From: Tetrahymena thermophila SB210
Taxonomy: Eukaryota; Ciliophora; Oligohymenophorea; Hymenostomatida; Tetrahymenidae
Assembly (NCBI RefSeq): GCF_000189635.1
Contig: NW_002476250.1
Location: 1-64,000 of the forward strand
DNA length: 64,000 nt
Reading direction: 5' to 3'
Shown in pieces: positions 23,592-39,755 of this stretch; within the stretch, counting starts at the first letter, position 1; every line of letters begins with the position of its first letter. Below the pieces are notes generated by a model. That model was not told where the DNA came from and ran no database searches. It worked only from the letters and a program-made list of their open reading frames with translations. A program made the position numbers and the translations under genes.

Positions 23592-26500
23592 TCAATCATA
23601 AAATACTTTTTTTAGCTTATTAGAAGTAGTTAAACTCTAGCCTACTCTGTAGGGGCTTTTCGAAGCTGTTTATTTTCTATAACTATTATCCAATATATAT
23701 GATTAGTTCTAATTTATATTAATATTTGATGAAACCATATTTGCAGAGTTTGAAGAGTTGTAGTAATCTATTTCATCAGAGCCAATTTGTTTCCAAATTT
23801 AAGAGTTAAAAGCCAATATTCGCTTCTTACCAAAGTAACAATGGTCAGGAGATTTATCCATAATTATATTTTGCAAGCTAAAAATTACTCCTCCAAGGAC
23901 AATAGGGTTTTGCCAAAATGTACCTGCTCTAGGCAAAGGTTTTAATAAGATCACATCACATTCTTCGCTATACATTCTGATTAAAAATACGTTCTACAGC
24001 TTATTACTATGATTAGATCCTCCTAGCAAAATTATTTCATCTTTATTTACTTAGCAAGATCCACAGAAACTTGGTAACTTCATAGTTATATGATTAGGAA
24101 TTATATTAAAAGGTATTATTTTCCATTCATTTAACTAAATATCATATCTCTCTATAGTATTGCTTAATGTAAATATGTCAGTATTTCCACCAAATTTAAA
24201 TAAAAATCTATTAGAGAATTAGCTCAGAGAGCAGCCACTACATTTTTAATTTAAGCTGCTTATTTACTCCCACCTTCCTATTTCTACATCAAATCTAATA
24301 TTAAATATTTTTTTTAATCAACTTATTTTGATTTAAAAATTTTTAAATTTAACTCTTTAAATTTACAAATATTTTCTTAAAAATTATTTTTATTTACCTT
24401 TCGCATTTATCTAAGCAAGTATTATCCTGATTTGTAGAGCCTCCACAAACATAAATATAACCTTCACAAAATGCAATACCATGATTGGATCTAGGATAAT
24501 ACATGGAACTGATAGGTTCAAGTGTAGCTTATCTATAGTTTAACTTATAACATGTATTAAGTACGTAACTTTTTTAATTAACATCTACACCTCCAGTAAT
24601 ATAAGTATCCCCAAATGGTGTCATAACACTTCTATGGTACATAGGAATTTTGAATTAAATATTTAAAATTTATTGTTAAAATTGCTGTGTTTAAGAATCT
24701 TTGCTAAGAGTTTCAAGATCTAAATAATGAAATATTTTAGAATTATCTTGGAAGAAATGAAGAAATTTTCTTGAAGTTTAAGGTGAGAAGTAGTCTGCTT
24801 ATTCTAATAGTATTTATGGATAGCTCATAAGCTAGCTATTTTCTATATTTTGAGATTATGAAATTCGCTCATCTCCATGCTGCGAAACAGATGGTCTTTA
24901 GCTTGAGGGATTTGAAGTAGTATAGGGGGTATATTTTTCTTCTGTTATTTTTTTAAATAAATAAATAAAAATTTTTTTAAAAGTAAACTTAATTTACGAG
25001 AATTGCTAGAGACAAAATTTCTTTAAGGTTCTTAGTAAATGTTTTATGGATTTTATAAACTTCTTATTATATGGTTGTTCTTACGCATAGAATTGACTGA
25101 ATTGGAATTATTTATTGATTATTATTATTATTATTACTATGATATTTCTCTATCTGTTTATTATCCAAACGTTGTTACTTCATTAAATGTATACATTTTT
25201 TTCTATTATCCTTCATATTGTATGTTGCTTGAAATTGATCTAGAACCTCTAAGTCCAACTTAATCTTAAGCTTTTACGCTATTTCTATTCGGACTTGAAT
25301 CTCTGCTTAAATTCAAACTTGGCTGATTTGAAGAAATGTATGGCTGTCTAGATTAAATTTATTCTTCTCTTAGATTTCCATTTTACATTTACTATTGCTA
25401 TTAGCGTTAACTTTTAGGTAAATGCATAAATTAATCTAGACCAATATTACTTGATTTGGATATTTATGAATTGCTAAGAGCTTAATTTATACTTTTTTAT
25501 AATTACTATGATTAGGGTGGTCTTTAGGAAATTAATGTTTTTGGTTTATTTAAATCATTTAACGATTCTATATTCTAGAGAGATTATCTGTTTATATTTT
25601 CATTAGCTTGTGAGACATGGTTTCCAACTTACAAAAATGATTAAGAATTTAACTTTTAGTTAGAAGAAAAATTATTTCTTTGTTAATGACTGACAATAGT
25701 TGATAGAACAGTTTAGTTATGCTTTTTTAAAGGCGATTAGTGTTTACTTTAAAAAACATCAGCCTTACTTATCTCCAAAGTTTTATTGATCACTCCATCC
25801 ATGTTATGAGGTTTTAAAAAGATCAATTTTTATATTTCAATATTCAAAGAGTACATTTTTGATTCATCAAATTCTACTTCAAATAATTCTGATCCGCTTT
25901 TTTCAACAACTTCATTGATTTCTTGCTAAATTTTTTCATAATTGTGGTCATACTCACCTGATAATATCTATTTTATTATTTTAAATGAAAAATAAATTAA
26001 TATTCCATAATAAGCTTATTCAATCAGAATAACAAATTTAATTAATTTATTAATTGATTGATTGATCTATTTCTTACTTAGATTATTGCTTTTATGAAAT
26101 CTTCAGAGTTTAATAAATCTTCCATCTTTGCTATATCTTAAATTATTGACTGTAATTTTAATTCTAAGTTTTTCTATTTATCAACTGTTGTGCTCTGTTT
26201 TGAATAAACTATTTTTTATTGCACATGTTCTTAAATATCTTTAAAGTATTGCTCCACTACAAAAAGGACTTTTTCTTTTGCTATTTAAATTTTCTCTAAA
26301 GATTATTTTAATAAATTGTCTCTTGTAGAATCTCCAATTTATCCGAGCACTTGAATTTCTTGGCTGAAGAGATTAGTTTACTCTTTCAGTATTTCAATAC
26401 ACTAATCTCTTTTATTAAATATTGTGTCAATATTAGAAGATGTTCCTTCATTATTGTGAAGCTATGTATGGACTCGAATGCATTCAGCACAAAGTGGCTC

Positions 26501-26767
26501 TAAGCAACCTTCTGCCGTGCACATGTTAGATATGTCAAATTCCTAATGTGCAGGGCATGGTATTTTATGATTTCTTTTCTTCTGGCCTTGAGATAAAGTT
26601 GATTTGCTAGGCGATAGGGCATTCAATTGTTTATGAGTAAGCGGAGATATATCCCTGACTTATGTAAATGGTGTAGATTATATTGATTATGCTGATTGAG
26701 AGAGCTATGCTATTTTTGCACTTTAAAAAATAGTTGAATTATTTGCTTAAGTCTAAATTGGTCTCAT
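23592..26767 (-). CDS. B-box zinc finger / coiled-coil / kelch-repeat protein
   Basis: Four exons (26767-26078, 25967-24998, 24941-24398, 24294-23592) give 968 residues. The N-terminus has a B-box-like zinc site with Cys71, His74, Cys83, Cys88, Cys93, Cys96 and His100. A coiled coil of roughly 130 residues follows. A long Ser/Asn/Gln-rich linker contains a QQQQQQ run encoded entirely by TAG/TAA. The C-terminal half has kelch motifs, each with a Gly-Gly pair and spaced Tyr/Trp: DTYITGGVDVN, GYIYVCGGSTN, RFLFKFGGNTD and EIILLGGSNHS. This layout recalls TRIM proteins without a RING. Kelch propellers usually bind protein partners. Many ciliate genes share this design; the particular partner is unknown. 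Confidence 0.88.
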
Positions 26768-27301
26768 TTCTGGAGATGGAACTGCAGTATCTCCTATTTT
26801 TTAAATACTTTAAACTTAATTCATCTTCATTTTCAAATTTTAATAATCTATGAATTATTAAAAACAAATTTAAGTTTCTTTCTTTACTATTTGTTAACTT
26901 TAAAATTTTGATTATTAATTTCTTTCGAAAATCTGTTGCTATGATTGATTGATTTATTAACTCTATAATCTTAATCATTTCAGCATAAATAAACTCTGAG
27001 TTAAAAATTTTAACGTATATATTGATTCCTAATTTAATGGTTGCAATATCTTGGTATGATTTTACAATATCTAAATATCTATCTATCTAGATATCAATTT
27101 ATCTAAAATAATTCATTTATTTTTAATGAATTTTGAGAAAATAATTTTAATAAAAAAATAGCAAAATAAAAATATTATATAAATAAAATCCATTAATATA
27201 ATTTTAGAAAATGATGAAATAAAATTGCTAATAACTAATATATAACACAAATATAATTTGAGGGAGAATTTATATAATTGCGATAATAACTTTAACTAAT
27301 T
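26768..27301. other. Intergenic spacer
   Basis: About 530 bp between the MBOAT stop and the kelch gene start. It contains a short imperfect CTAT/ATCT cluster near 27070-27105. The open frame at 26739-26978 has no recognisable features and overlaps the kelch gene start. Confidence 0.5.
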
Positions 27302-29438
27302 TCAGAAATTCTTTTTTTCCATTACTCTCATCTCCATCATATACAAGGTAACACAACTTGTAATGCATAAACCGACTAAAAATTAGAAAACTCCAGTAAT
27401 GCTTGAGAAAGATTTTTGCAAGAACAAGATTAGTGTTTAGTAGCCAGTACCGAAACCGATGAGATTGGTAAAGATTAAAAAGATAATATAGGAACCTCCA
27501 CAGAAAGCACAAATATACTTCCAATAGAAAGTTCTGGTATATTTGTAGAATCTTGGCTTCTTAACCAATTGCTTTACTCCTATTTCTGGGATTAAACAGA
27601 GGCAGATTCCCCAAGCCCAGAGGATTAAATTGATATTCAAATCATGCCATATAGCAACATATGTGAATACAATCCAGATGTTCCAGTGCTTTGTTTTTGA
27701 ACCACCGCAAGGTAAATAAATATATCTATTATTTAAATAAAATCCAACTTAATAAGTGCTTGCTTTTTATTAAATAATTTTTACCTAATTAACCATTAGT
27801 TGAATCCTCTGTGCCATGATCTCCAAAATCCTTCAAAACAATAATTATTATTCACGCATCTATTCATATTTTCAGGAACTTCAATGTCATCCCAGAGAGC
27901 CCAGCATCTTGAGTATTTCCATAAACAGTTAAACTTTTACCAAATAAACATCAAGGTGTTGAATCCTAAATAATAAAACAAACAAAAGGATTTTAATTTA
28001 ATTAAAAAAGTAAATGTTTATTTTTTTGTATTACCACACATAAATAGCTCCATAGAGTCCATTTTTCTCCAAATTTTTTCGTTTTCACTTCTTGTGGCCA
28101 AAGCAAATCCAAAGTTAATATGAATCCAGATTTCGAAAACAACATAGATAAAAATGGTTCTTAAGGTGTATTTTAGCTTATCTTTGAATGTGTGAGTCTA
28201 CTGAGGACTCTTAATTTAGCTATAGAAAGCATTGAAAGTGATTGGTGGACCTTAAATCAAAACTGGTAAATAAAGCATGTAACTATAAAGTGTAAGCAAA
28301 TTATATTCATCAATTTCATGGAATTGTTCTTATCTTTCCTTAAGGCAAATTATCTTATTTTAGCATTAGGTGCATTCAGCAAAATGCTTGTCTTTCTTCA
28401 ATGACCTAAATTGTAACTTAGCCCAATGCTTTATTTTTTTAAAAAACATATGGTCAAATTTATTTCAATTTTAATTACAGTTTAATTTTTTTAAGGGAAA
28501 CTTTAACGAGTCATTTTTTGTAAACTTAAAAAAATTTATTAAAGCCTTTGATTAAAGGATTAATTTATAATTTAGTAACTTTAAAAATCAAAATTTCAAA
28601 AGAATGATCAATCTAAGTTATTAGTTCTTCTTTTTTAATAAGAAATACCAAATTTAATTCATATTCTTTTGTTTGCAATCTTGAAGTTTTAAATAAATTT
28701 TATAAAAATTACCATATCCATGCAAAAAGAAATGACTCTCAACATGGTCATATTATACATAATATGCCAAGATACTACTTGATCTTTTCTTGAATCTTCT
28801 AATCCTTGCAATAAATCAGTATGGAAAAAGTGAACAAGATTGAATCCATGGTACTTGTCATTTAAGAAGATTAAAGCTATGTTGAAACCCCATAAAAGAG
28901 CAGGGAATATCTTTTGTCCTGAAAACAACTTACCTAATGTAAAGTTTATAAAGGTAAAGAAGAGCCAGAATAGGAAGCCACCTCTAAACATGTAAATAAA
29001 CATAGAAGCACCCATAGTTATGTTGAAAACCATAAGGGCAGTCTTCGATTTTTAGGTAGTACAGAACATTTTAACGCCCTTTGATAAGATAAGAAAAACG
29101 ATTGTTGCTGAAAGCAAAATATGGAAATTCTCTATAAAGGATCTCCATTATGCATCAGACTTATCTTGGTAATAACCTAAAGGGCCCATTTCTACTCCTA
29201 AAATAGGGGTTTGTAGATTTTACTCTACAGTCTTTAAGCCGAACTTAATCAGCCAAAAAGACCATGCTGATGCACCAATAAGGACCATGAGTTTTTCAAT
29301 TTTGTTTGTCTAAAAATACTTAATGTCATCATCTATTGCCTACTTTGCTGCATCTTGTTTAGCTTTTTGATCAGCCTTGTTGTCAATCAAAGCAGCTGAT
29401 TCAATAGGATCGTTTCTTTGTGAACCTTTTACTATCAT
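27302..29438 (-). CDS. MBOAT-family acyltransferase, GUP1/HHAT-like
   Basis: Four exons (29438-28713, 28428-28035, 27965-27785, 27725-27302) give 574 residues with about ten hydrophobic segments. Family hallmarks are visible: LVHFFHTD and MLRVISFCMDM in the middle, CFEGFWRSWHRGFNQW, YIYLPCGGSK, and VFTYVAIWHDLNINLILWAWG near residue 458 with the invariant MBOAT His. This pattern is that of the GUP1/HHAT branch. Those ER or Golgi proteins transfer acyl chains to lipids (GPI anchors in yeast) or proteins. Length matches GUP1 (about 560). In HHATL-type proteins the His is lost, but here it is kept, so catalysis is likely. The substrate is inferred only at family level. Confidence 0.92.
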
Positions 29439-30230
29439 ATTTATAATTTAATTATCAAAAATATGTAATTTAATTAAATATAATTTTTTGATAAATCCTT
29501 CACTTATTATATCAGCACAATTGAATTAATTTGACTAGCTAGTTTGCTGTTTAGACAAAATAATCAAGAAATTATACATTAAGATAAGATATAACTAATA
29601 TATCGCATAAGCTAAATAATTGTATAGAACAATCGTGTGATCAAAACATCAATATATACATAAATTTTAAATAAAGAATATAGCTTCATTATTACATTCA
29701 CTGAAAAGATTACTCCTTTTATTTACAGTTTTAACCTAATTTATCTCAACTAAATTATAATATTGTCTTCCCTAAGTGTTTTTTTTTGCATAGCTAAACT
29801 ATGCTTTAATGTAATAATGAAGCCCATCTAAGAAGCCGTTTGAGCATTTATTGATGTTGCAGTTTGTAGTTGAGAGAATATTGATTAATTGTAATATTAA
29901 GAAAATAAATTTTTTTTATTCCCCCGTCATCAATAACAAAATATACAAATAAGTATTAATTAATTGTGATGTAAAAATTAAATTAGTACGATATAATTTT
30001 TATCTCTTGAAGTGAACACTAAATTTTTTAATAATTAATTATGTTTACTATTTGTTTCGAACATGTTAATTATATTACTAACTAATATTTTTGTAATTTC
30101 AAGATCTGAAATACTTTAAAAAGTGTAATCAAGTTAAATAAATTTTTAGTATTTAATAAATTAAATAATTAATTTTTTATTTTATATAAAAATACTTTCT
30201 AAACATGTTTTATTTTAAATAATAAATAAT
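29439..30230. other. Intergenic spacer
   Basis: About 790 bp between the helicase stop and the MBOAT start, both on the minus strand. It should hold the MBOAT promoter. No other feature seen. Confidence 0.5.
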
Positions 30231-32657
<2,427 letters not shown>

Positions 32658-33112
32658 TTTATCAATACCAATAATAAATACAATAATTACCAATTAATTT
32701 GTTTATTAATTATATTAACTCTTTGTCTAGATATTATAGTTTCTTCTAATGCATATCATAGCAATAACACAATGAAATTTTAAAATAATATTTTTTCAAA
32801 TTAAAATAATTTAACAAAAAAATTATTTTGAATTATTTATTTATTTATTTAATTCATTTTAGAAATTTTTATATTTAATTTTGGTAACATTTGAGTTTAA
32901 AGTTTATTAATAATTTATAATTCGAGTATATTATTTATAAGAGTTCCAAACATGTTTCATTAAAATAAAATATTTATTAATATAATTTAGAAAATTGGTA
33001 AATTATTACGAAAATACCTAACACATATAAATTTTATTTCTTATAAAAATGTTTATTATAATATTTAAATTAATTAATTGAGATATAATTTTTATTGTAT
33101 TGAATTTTTAAC
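32658..33112. other. Intergenic spacer
   Basis: 455 bp of AT-rich DNA between the Rab stop and the helicase start. No gene seen. Confidence 0.5.
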
Positions 33113-33748
33113 TCAGCAGCATTATGCTGATTTTTATTATTATTTTTAAATAGTAGCACCACCAGGCTTAAGATGAGATTTTTATTTTTATGTTTCAAAT
33201 TAAATTTATTTGTTTTATTTTATATATTACTAAATGAGGTCTTGACTCAATTAAATAAAGCATTGATCTACATTTTATTTTGATTTAGCAGAAGTTTCAA
33301 TATATTACATATCTAGTTCCTAAGCGAGATTACATGCTTCTTCATAAGTCACTGCTCTTTATTCTTCCAGATCAGCTTTATTACCTACTAAAATTAATTT
33401 AACTTCATTTTTGGCATTTTGTTTACACTTATCAAACCACTTATAAACATCTTGGAATGTTTGACGATCTGTTAAATCAAATACAATTAAACATGCATGT
33501 ATTCCCTTGTAATAAGCCTTAATTATAGCATCAAATCTTTCTTAACCAGCTGTATCCCAAATATTAAGCTTTACTATTTTGTTGTCTACAGTAAATGAAC
33601 GAATTTTAAAGTCAACGCCAATAGTAGGAATGAGTACTACATTAAATACATCGTCTGTAAATCTCATCATCAAAGAACTTTTACCGACTGATGAGCTTCC
33701 AGTAATAGCAATTTTAAATGCATAATCGTAATCTTGTTAAAGAGACAT
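33113..33748 (-). CDS. Rab-family small GTPase
   Basis: A single exon encodes 211 residues. All GTPase motifs are present: G1 GSSSVGKSS (residues 17-25), the G2 Thr in IPTIGVDFK, G3 WDTAGQERF, G4 GNKAD and G5 TSAK. IGVDFK and the WDTAGQERF switch II are typical of Rab proteins. The protein ends in Cys-Cys, the signal for double geranylgeranylation, which anchors Rabs to membranes. The C-terminal hypervariable tail is Gln-rich and largely encoded by TAA/TAG. It should act as a molecular switch in vesicle traffic. The subfamily cannot be fixed by eye; the Rab1/Rab8 group is closest in appearance. Confidence 0.95.
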
Positions 33749-35611
33749 TTTTTTGATTTTTTTTTTTAGTATAAAATTTATTTATGGGTTTGAGTTTATG
33801 ATAATTTATCTTGGCCTTAATGTCGATATAAAATACCATTCTATTTGTTAAAATCTGATTGATTTTTTATTTGAAAATGTGAGAATTTACAAAAATATAG
33901 ATTATAGATTTAATCAGATTATTAACTCCAATATATTTCTTTATTAAAATTTTGAAAATTTATCTGACAGAAAGTGAAATAATAAGCCAAAGTCCAAAAT
34001 TTTAATTACCTCGTCTATCAGCCTATCTAGTTTAATTTAATAAATTATAAGATCCTTCAAATTTTTATACATTTTATGAAGAAATATTAACACAAATACC
34101 ATTTAATGGTTTTCTATTTTATATTTTGTTGAATAAACTTAATGTAATAGAAAACTAATGGTTAAATTTTAATATAGAACGCTAATATATTTTTTAGTAA
34201 TTAAAGTAGAAATAATCAACTTATTGAAAAGGATAAAATGAAAGTTACAAATATATAAAAGTAGATTATAAATTTAAACAATTTAATAGTAAAAAAGATC
34301 AACAAATAATATCCATCTAATGCTAACTAGATAGTTATCTAAAAATGGCAATATAATTTTAACTTTCATTAACTATTTTATTTTATTTTTAAGCTTTATC
34401 AATAAGTTTTTTTAATAATAATATCAATAATTTGATTTGAATTTGGACAAAAATAATCAAATTATTATCTCAAGTTTCAATCTATTGTATAGAGTCTACT
34501 TTAATTTAAAGCAAAGTATATAATATATATATGTTATGAATTTCTTTTAATGAAACAAAAAAATAGGATTAAATCTTATTATTTTTTAAAGATAGAATGA
34601 AAATAAAATAATAAACTTAACAAACGAATCATCAATATTTAATATAATTAATTTCAAATATATTAATCAAAAATTGGCATTCATTTTCGGTAATCTTCGC
34701 AAATATTATCCTAATTTTAATATCAAGTTTTAAAAATGATTGAATGACAATTGAGACAACTAAAAGAAAGCTAAATTATACAATTTTCATTAATTTTACT
34801 AAAAAGATTTTTATTTATACAATATTTTAAAAATAAAATAAATAAAGTTTTTTTGATTCTCTTTTATTGCCTAAAAACATTTCATTATATTACTAAGTTT
34901 CTTAAAATTTGTTAGATAAGCATTAAAGTTTATAAACAATGAGTTTTTCTATAATTTTAATAATCCTAAATGAAATAAAAAATAATGAAAACCCTCATAT
35001 AAGCCGTCATGATAATTGAGTAAAATTATTTAAAATAAAATAAATAAATGTCACATGCTACAAAGTTTTTCAAATTAAATAAATTATTTCATTATATAAA
35101 ATATAAAATAAATACATTATTTTTTAAATATTTAAATGAATTAATTATGAGTAAGTAATTTAGAATTTTTTTTGAATTTTCTTCGTTTTGATACACTCAC
35201 ATATAACGAGTAATATACTTAAATTAATTTTTATAAATATAATAATCCCATACAGGTGAATAAGTATATTATTAATTTTTATTTGAATAATTTTAAGTAA
35301 GTTAAAAAAAAATAATTTTTTTAAATTAAAAGAAAATGAATGAGTAATTATACACTAATTTTTGTATATATAAAGTATATTATTTTCAAAATGAATTTTT
35401 ACCTATATTCTCAATACATTTTTTTGTTACCAATCAATCTTGTGGTTTTTGTAATTTTATTAATTTTTTAAGTTCTTAATAAATTCATTAATTAAAATAA
35501 TAGAGTTTACAATACACAAGAAAAAAGACAGACTATTTCTACTTTTACTTTACCAAAGGAAAAAATAAAAATATTGTTGCATTTAGATTAACCTAATCAG
35601 AGGAAATAAAA
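33749..35611. other. Long divergent intergenic region
   Basis: 1.86 kb of very AT-rich DNA between the divergent Rab and K+ channel genes. I see no frame longer than chance, no repeat and no RNA gene. It presumably holds both promoters. Confidence 0.5.
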
Positions 35612-38600
35612 ATGCTAGAAGCAATCAAACTACTTAAAGGTTAATCTTCATTTTCTGTAAAGAGTTAGGTTGTTGGATAATTAGATTCACCAAAAAATTA
35701 AACTAATAAGGTAGTAGCTAATAATAAATTTTCAGCAAGAAATATATTTGTAAATGCAAGACTAAAAATAAGAGTGGCTAAGCTGCTTAGTGCTCTAGCT
35801 ACACGAAGATTCAATAACTTTACACCTTATTTATTTTAAAAAATTAATGATAAAGCATTTTATAACACTCATACAAATAAAGTACAGGAATTAATAAAAA
35901 TCTAAGTAGAAGATGAATATTAATCAAACCTTCTGCACAAACAACTATTAGCAAACAGAAGAAACTCTAAGTTGAGTAAAGATAAGCATTTTTGCTCTTA
36001 TCTAATTTAGCGCATATAGTTCATCTTGGAAAATATTCCTATAATTAATCCAAACTCTCTGCCTAAATTGCTTTGGGATTCTCTTTTAAGTTTTGTAATT
36101 GTTGTGATGTTGACAGTGGTTCCAGTTAAATTGGCAGTTTAAGATTATTTTCTATCCTACTACTTAGGAACAGAGCTTGTTTTAATACTTATTATAATTC
36201 TAACCATTATTGATATTATAATAAATTTAAATACCGCTTTTTTTAGAAATGGAAAAATTGTAGTTAAAAGGTCATAAATTGTAGTGAATTATTTAAATTA
36301 AGTAGGAATATATGATTTTTTGATAATGTAAGCTCTTGTATATGAATTAGGATAATCTTACTCAAACAATGCTGTGATAAGTCTATCATAGGACCTGAAA
36401 AAGAACTGGTTTTATCAAGCTTAATAAATTCTCCTTTTACTCTTATTTTATGTGAAATCATAAAAGTTAAATAAATTCTTCTACAAAGTAGAAGAGATGC
36501 TGAGCTTTAAAAGAAGAACGACGAACTTTCTTTCATTAGTAAAGCTTTTATTCTTTATTTTAAAAGTAGGACACATTTTTGCATGCTTATGGCTTTTTGT
36601 GGGGAGAGAAGACAAAGATAATTCTTGGCTGAAAAATTTATCAGATGATTGGAAAGAATAATATATAAAATCTTTCTATTTTATTGCAGTTACAATGACT
36701 ACTATCGGATACGGAGACATTGTTCCAACTAATTTGACTGAAACTATCATAAGCATATTCAGTATGATCATTGCAGCTGGTGTTTTTGGCTATACTATAA
36801 ATAGCATAGGTACTATATTTTTATAATTAAAAAAAGAAGATGAGCAAATCCAAGAAAATCTTTTTACTATTAACCGTTACATGAGCGAAAAAAATATTAC
36901 TAGAGAATTGTAGCAATCTATTCGTGAATATTTAGAATATTATTGGAGTTAATGGAAAGATGACAACTCCTAAGAGGAGTAAAAAATAATTTAATAACTT
37001 TCAGAAGAGATGAAAATGTCTTTATTAATGCAGGCAAATAAAATCATATTAAATGATTGCTAATTCTTACAGAAAAATTTTACTTAGGAAGCTCTATAAA
37101 ATTGTGTCAAATTAATCAAAGAAAAAAAACTCACACCAAACGAGTTTTTAATAAATTCAATGGAAGATAACAGTAAGAATGGTATTTTATTTTTTGTAGA
37201 GAGAGGAGAAATAGATATTTATTAGGAGTTCTCACTCACCTAAATTTCAACATTAAATTAAAGTGATTAACCATTTACGAATCCATTATAGAATATTTCA
37301 AACTATTTAAATATAAGTTAAAATTTACAAGGTTAAATGTCACAGCAATAACAACAAGTAAAAATGCAAAATGAATAAAGTAACTTAATAATTAATGAGA
37401 CATCACACTCAGAAAGTAACAAGGCAAAGATGCATGTTTGCACTATAAAAAAAGGATAATACTTTGGAGAGAATTCATTTTTTACTAATTTTAATAACAG
37501 GTTTATAGCTAAATCTAGAGGGTTTTCAAAAGTTCTCTATATCGAGAGAGATTAATTTATAGAGTATCTTAAAGCTAACCATTTTAATGATGACTATGAA
37601 AAATTTTGCCATCTAAGAGATAGCATAATTTAAAATGACTTATAAAACTTACATTAAAAATGTAGTATATGTAAGAATTTAGAACATAATCCTTTGCAGT
37701 GTTCTTATGTTCATCACCAACCTTTAAAACTAATTGTACTAAAAAGATACAACTGCAGCAAGGATATAAAAATTAGAGAGAAATATAATAGAAGGAAAGT
37801 TAAACAAAAAAACTGTTTGTCACATCTTGATGAAATTTATGAATAATTTGAAAAATTTATTCAAAAAAATGAAAATTATATTGAAGAAAACATAAAATTA
37901 GTAGATTATACAATCTCAGATTTATCAGACGATTTTGATGAAAGTGAACAAAGCAGTAGCAATTAAGAAAGCTAATCAACAATTCAATAAGAATAAAATA
38001 ACTTAAGTAATTAGTTAAGCTAATTTTAGTAATTATAAAATGAGAATAATAAAGTTGAAGAAGATTTACATTCTTTCTAAGAGGTAGAAGCAGATGACAA
38101 CACTAGCCTGTTTAAGCATACTACATAAACCAAAAAATTAAAGTAATAAGAGAATAAATTTAGATGTAACTAGGCGTTACCAAACAAATTTAAATAATCT
38201 TAGAGAGCTAATTATTTAAGATCGAGAACAGATTTAAGAGCATTAACTATGAAGGTAGTAGAAAACTAATCAGATAGTTCTCATAGTTCAGAGAAAGAAA
38301 GCTAAAAGTAAGTTGAATAAAAATCGCATGAGAACATTATAAGTTAAAAAAAAATAGAGCTTAAGATAAGCAGTAATGGAATTTCTAAAATAGTAAATTA
38401 AAATAGTGGAAAAAATATAATTCCTAGCATATCTTCTTTTAAAAGGATTATGTTTTAAGATGAATAACCTAAAAGTTATGTAAAGTAACTTTCTCAAAAA
38501 AACATTGACAAGCAACCTCAGCAAAGTGCAAACACCTAGCACTAACGTTAATCCCTCAATCCATTTAATAGAATGAAATCGATAAAAGCTGGCATAATTT

Positions 38601-39529
38601 AAAGAACTGCTTAGAGACAAAGCAACTTTTTAGAATCTTTGCATTTCTAAAATTAAATTCAGTACGAAACAAATAACGAGAATAAAAAGAGCAGTAATTT
38701 ACTAGAGAAAAAGTAGAAAGAAGAAAATATTTCATTAAAGAAATAAAGGAGAGTATAAATATTTACCACTTAAGATTATGCTGCATAAGATTATACAAAT
38801 TTTCATTTATTTTAATCTGATTTTGCTTTTGTTTCTTCATTCGAAGTAATGAAGAACTACAAATTCTATTACCCGAAATTCAACTCTGATAAAATAATCA
38901 GTAAATTAAGGAGAAAGAGAATTTAAGGTAATAATATTCTTAAATTGACACTTCAAGCTAAATCAAAAATAAACCAAGTAAGAAGGGAGAGTATATTCTA
39001 AATATTTTAAACTTAATTAAATGTCATAAAAAACAAAAGACTCTCAGATAAGTTTAGAACTTAGGAGCCCTCATCTATTTAATTAAATGAAAAAAATAAT
39101 CAATAAATCTAATAATATGAATAAAGTGCCAAAGTATAATAAATTTAAGAAGAACCAAAGGATACGTTTACTGATCATATAACAGAGAAGAAATTAATTG
39201 ATAAAGCTGAACCATTAAAAGTTGAACAAAAATCTAATAATAGTAGCAGCAAAAATTTCTTTAAAAATATTAAATTAAATTTATCTAAGAAACCTTTGTC
39301 TCCTCAATAAACGATGCTGATAAACATAAAAAAGAACTCGATTTCAGATGAGAATAACCTGAATTTAGATGATGAAGATTTTAATTTTGATAAAAGTCTA
39401 ACTGGAAGTGGGTATAATAGATTAAAATTAAGTAGGACTCCCTCCAATTTCACTAAATTAAATTTCATAAAAAATGACAGCTAATAAATAGATGATAATT
39501 AAACTGACATCTATCAGTCAAATTTGTGA
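35612..39529 (+). CDS. Voltage-gated-type K+ channel with cyclic-nucleotide-binding-like domain
   Basis: One uninterrupted frame encodes 1,305 residues. Six hydrophobic segments occupy about residues 145-410. The pore reads AVTMTTIGYGDIVPT near residue 366; TIGYGD is the K+ selectivity filter. A C-linker follows (INRYMSEKNITRELQQSI), then a CNBD-like domain at about 517-662 with GQYFGENSFFTN and KVLYIERDQF. This places it in the EAG/HCN/CNG superfamily, a group expanded in ciliates, where K+ channels set ciliary beating behaviour. The cassette lacks the usual Glu...Arg-Ala/Thr pair, and a Gln/Ser/Asn-rich insert of about 60 residues interrupts the domain. After it comes a Cys/His cluster, CSICKNLEHNPLQCSYVHH. 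The remaining 600 residues are a disordered Ser/Asn/Gln/Lys-rich tail. The putative S4 has few positive charges. Confidence 0.93.
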
Positions 39530-39755
39530 TCATTTTTATTATTTAATTAAAATAATTGTTAATATTATACAATGTAAATATATAAATTTTGAAATTAAAT
39601 TTATTTTTCTTATTTAAACTCAGTTATAGAAATAATATTTTATCAGTAAAAAATTGAGATTTCTTTAAAAAAAAAAAATTGCAAAAATCTTTTTTAATTA
39701 ATTTATTTTGAGTAATATTTATTATAAAAATTGATTTTTAATTTCTAAAGTTTTA

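Noticed and set aside
25039..25263. Plus-strand ORF with Tyr run
   Set aside because: It is the antisense shadow of the polyglutamine-bearing exon of the kelch gene.
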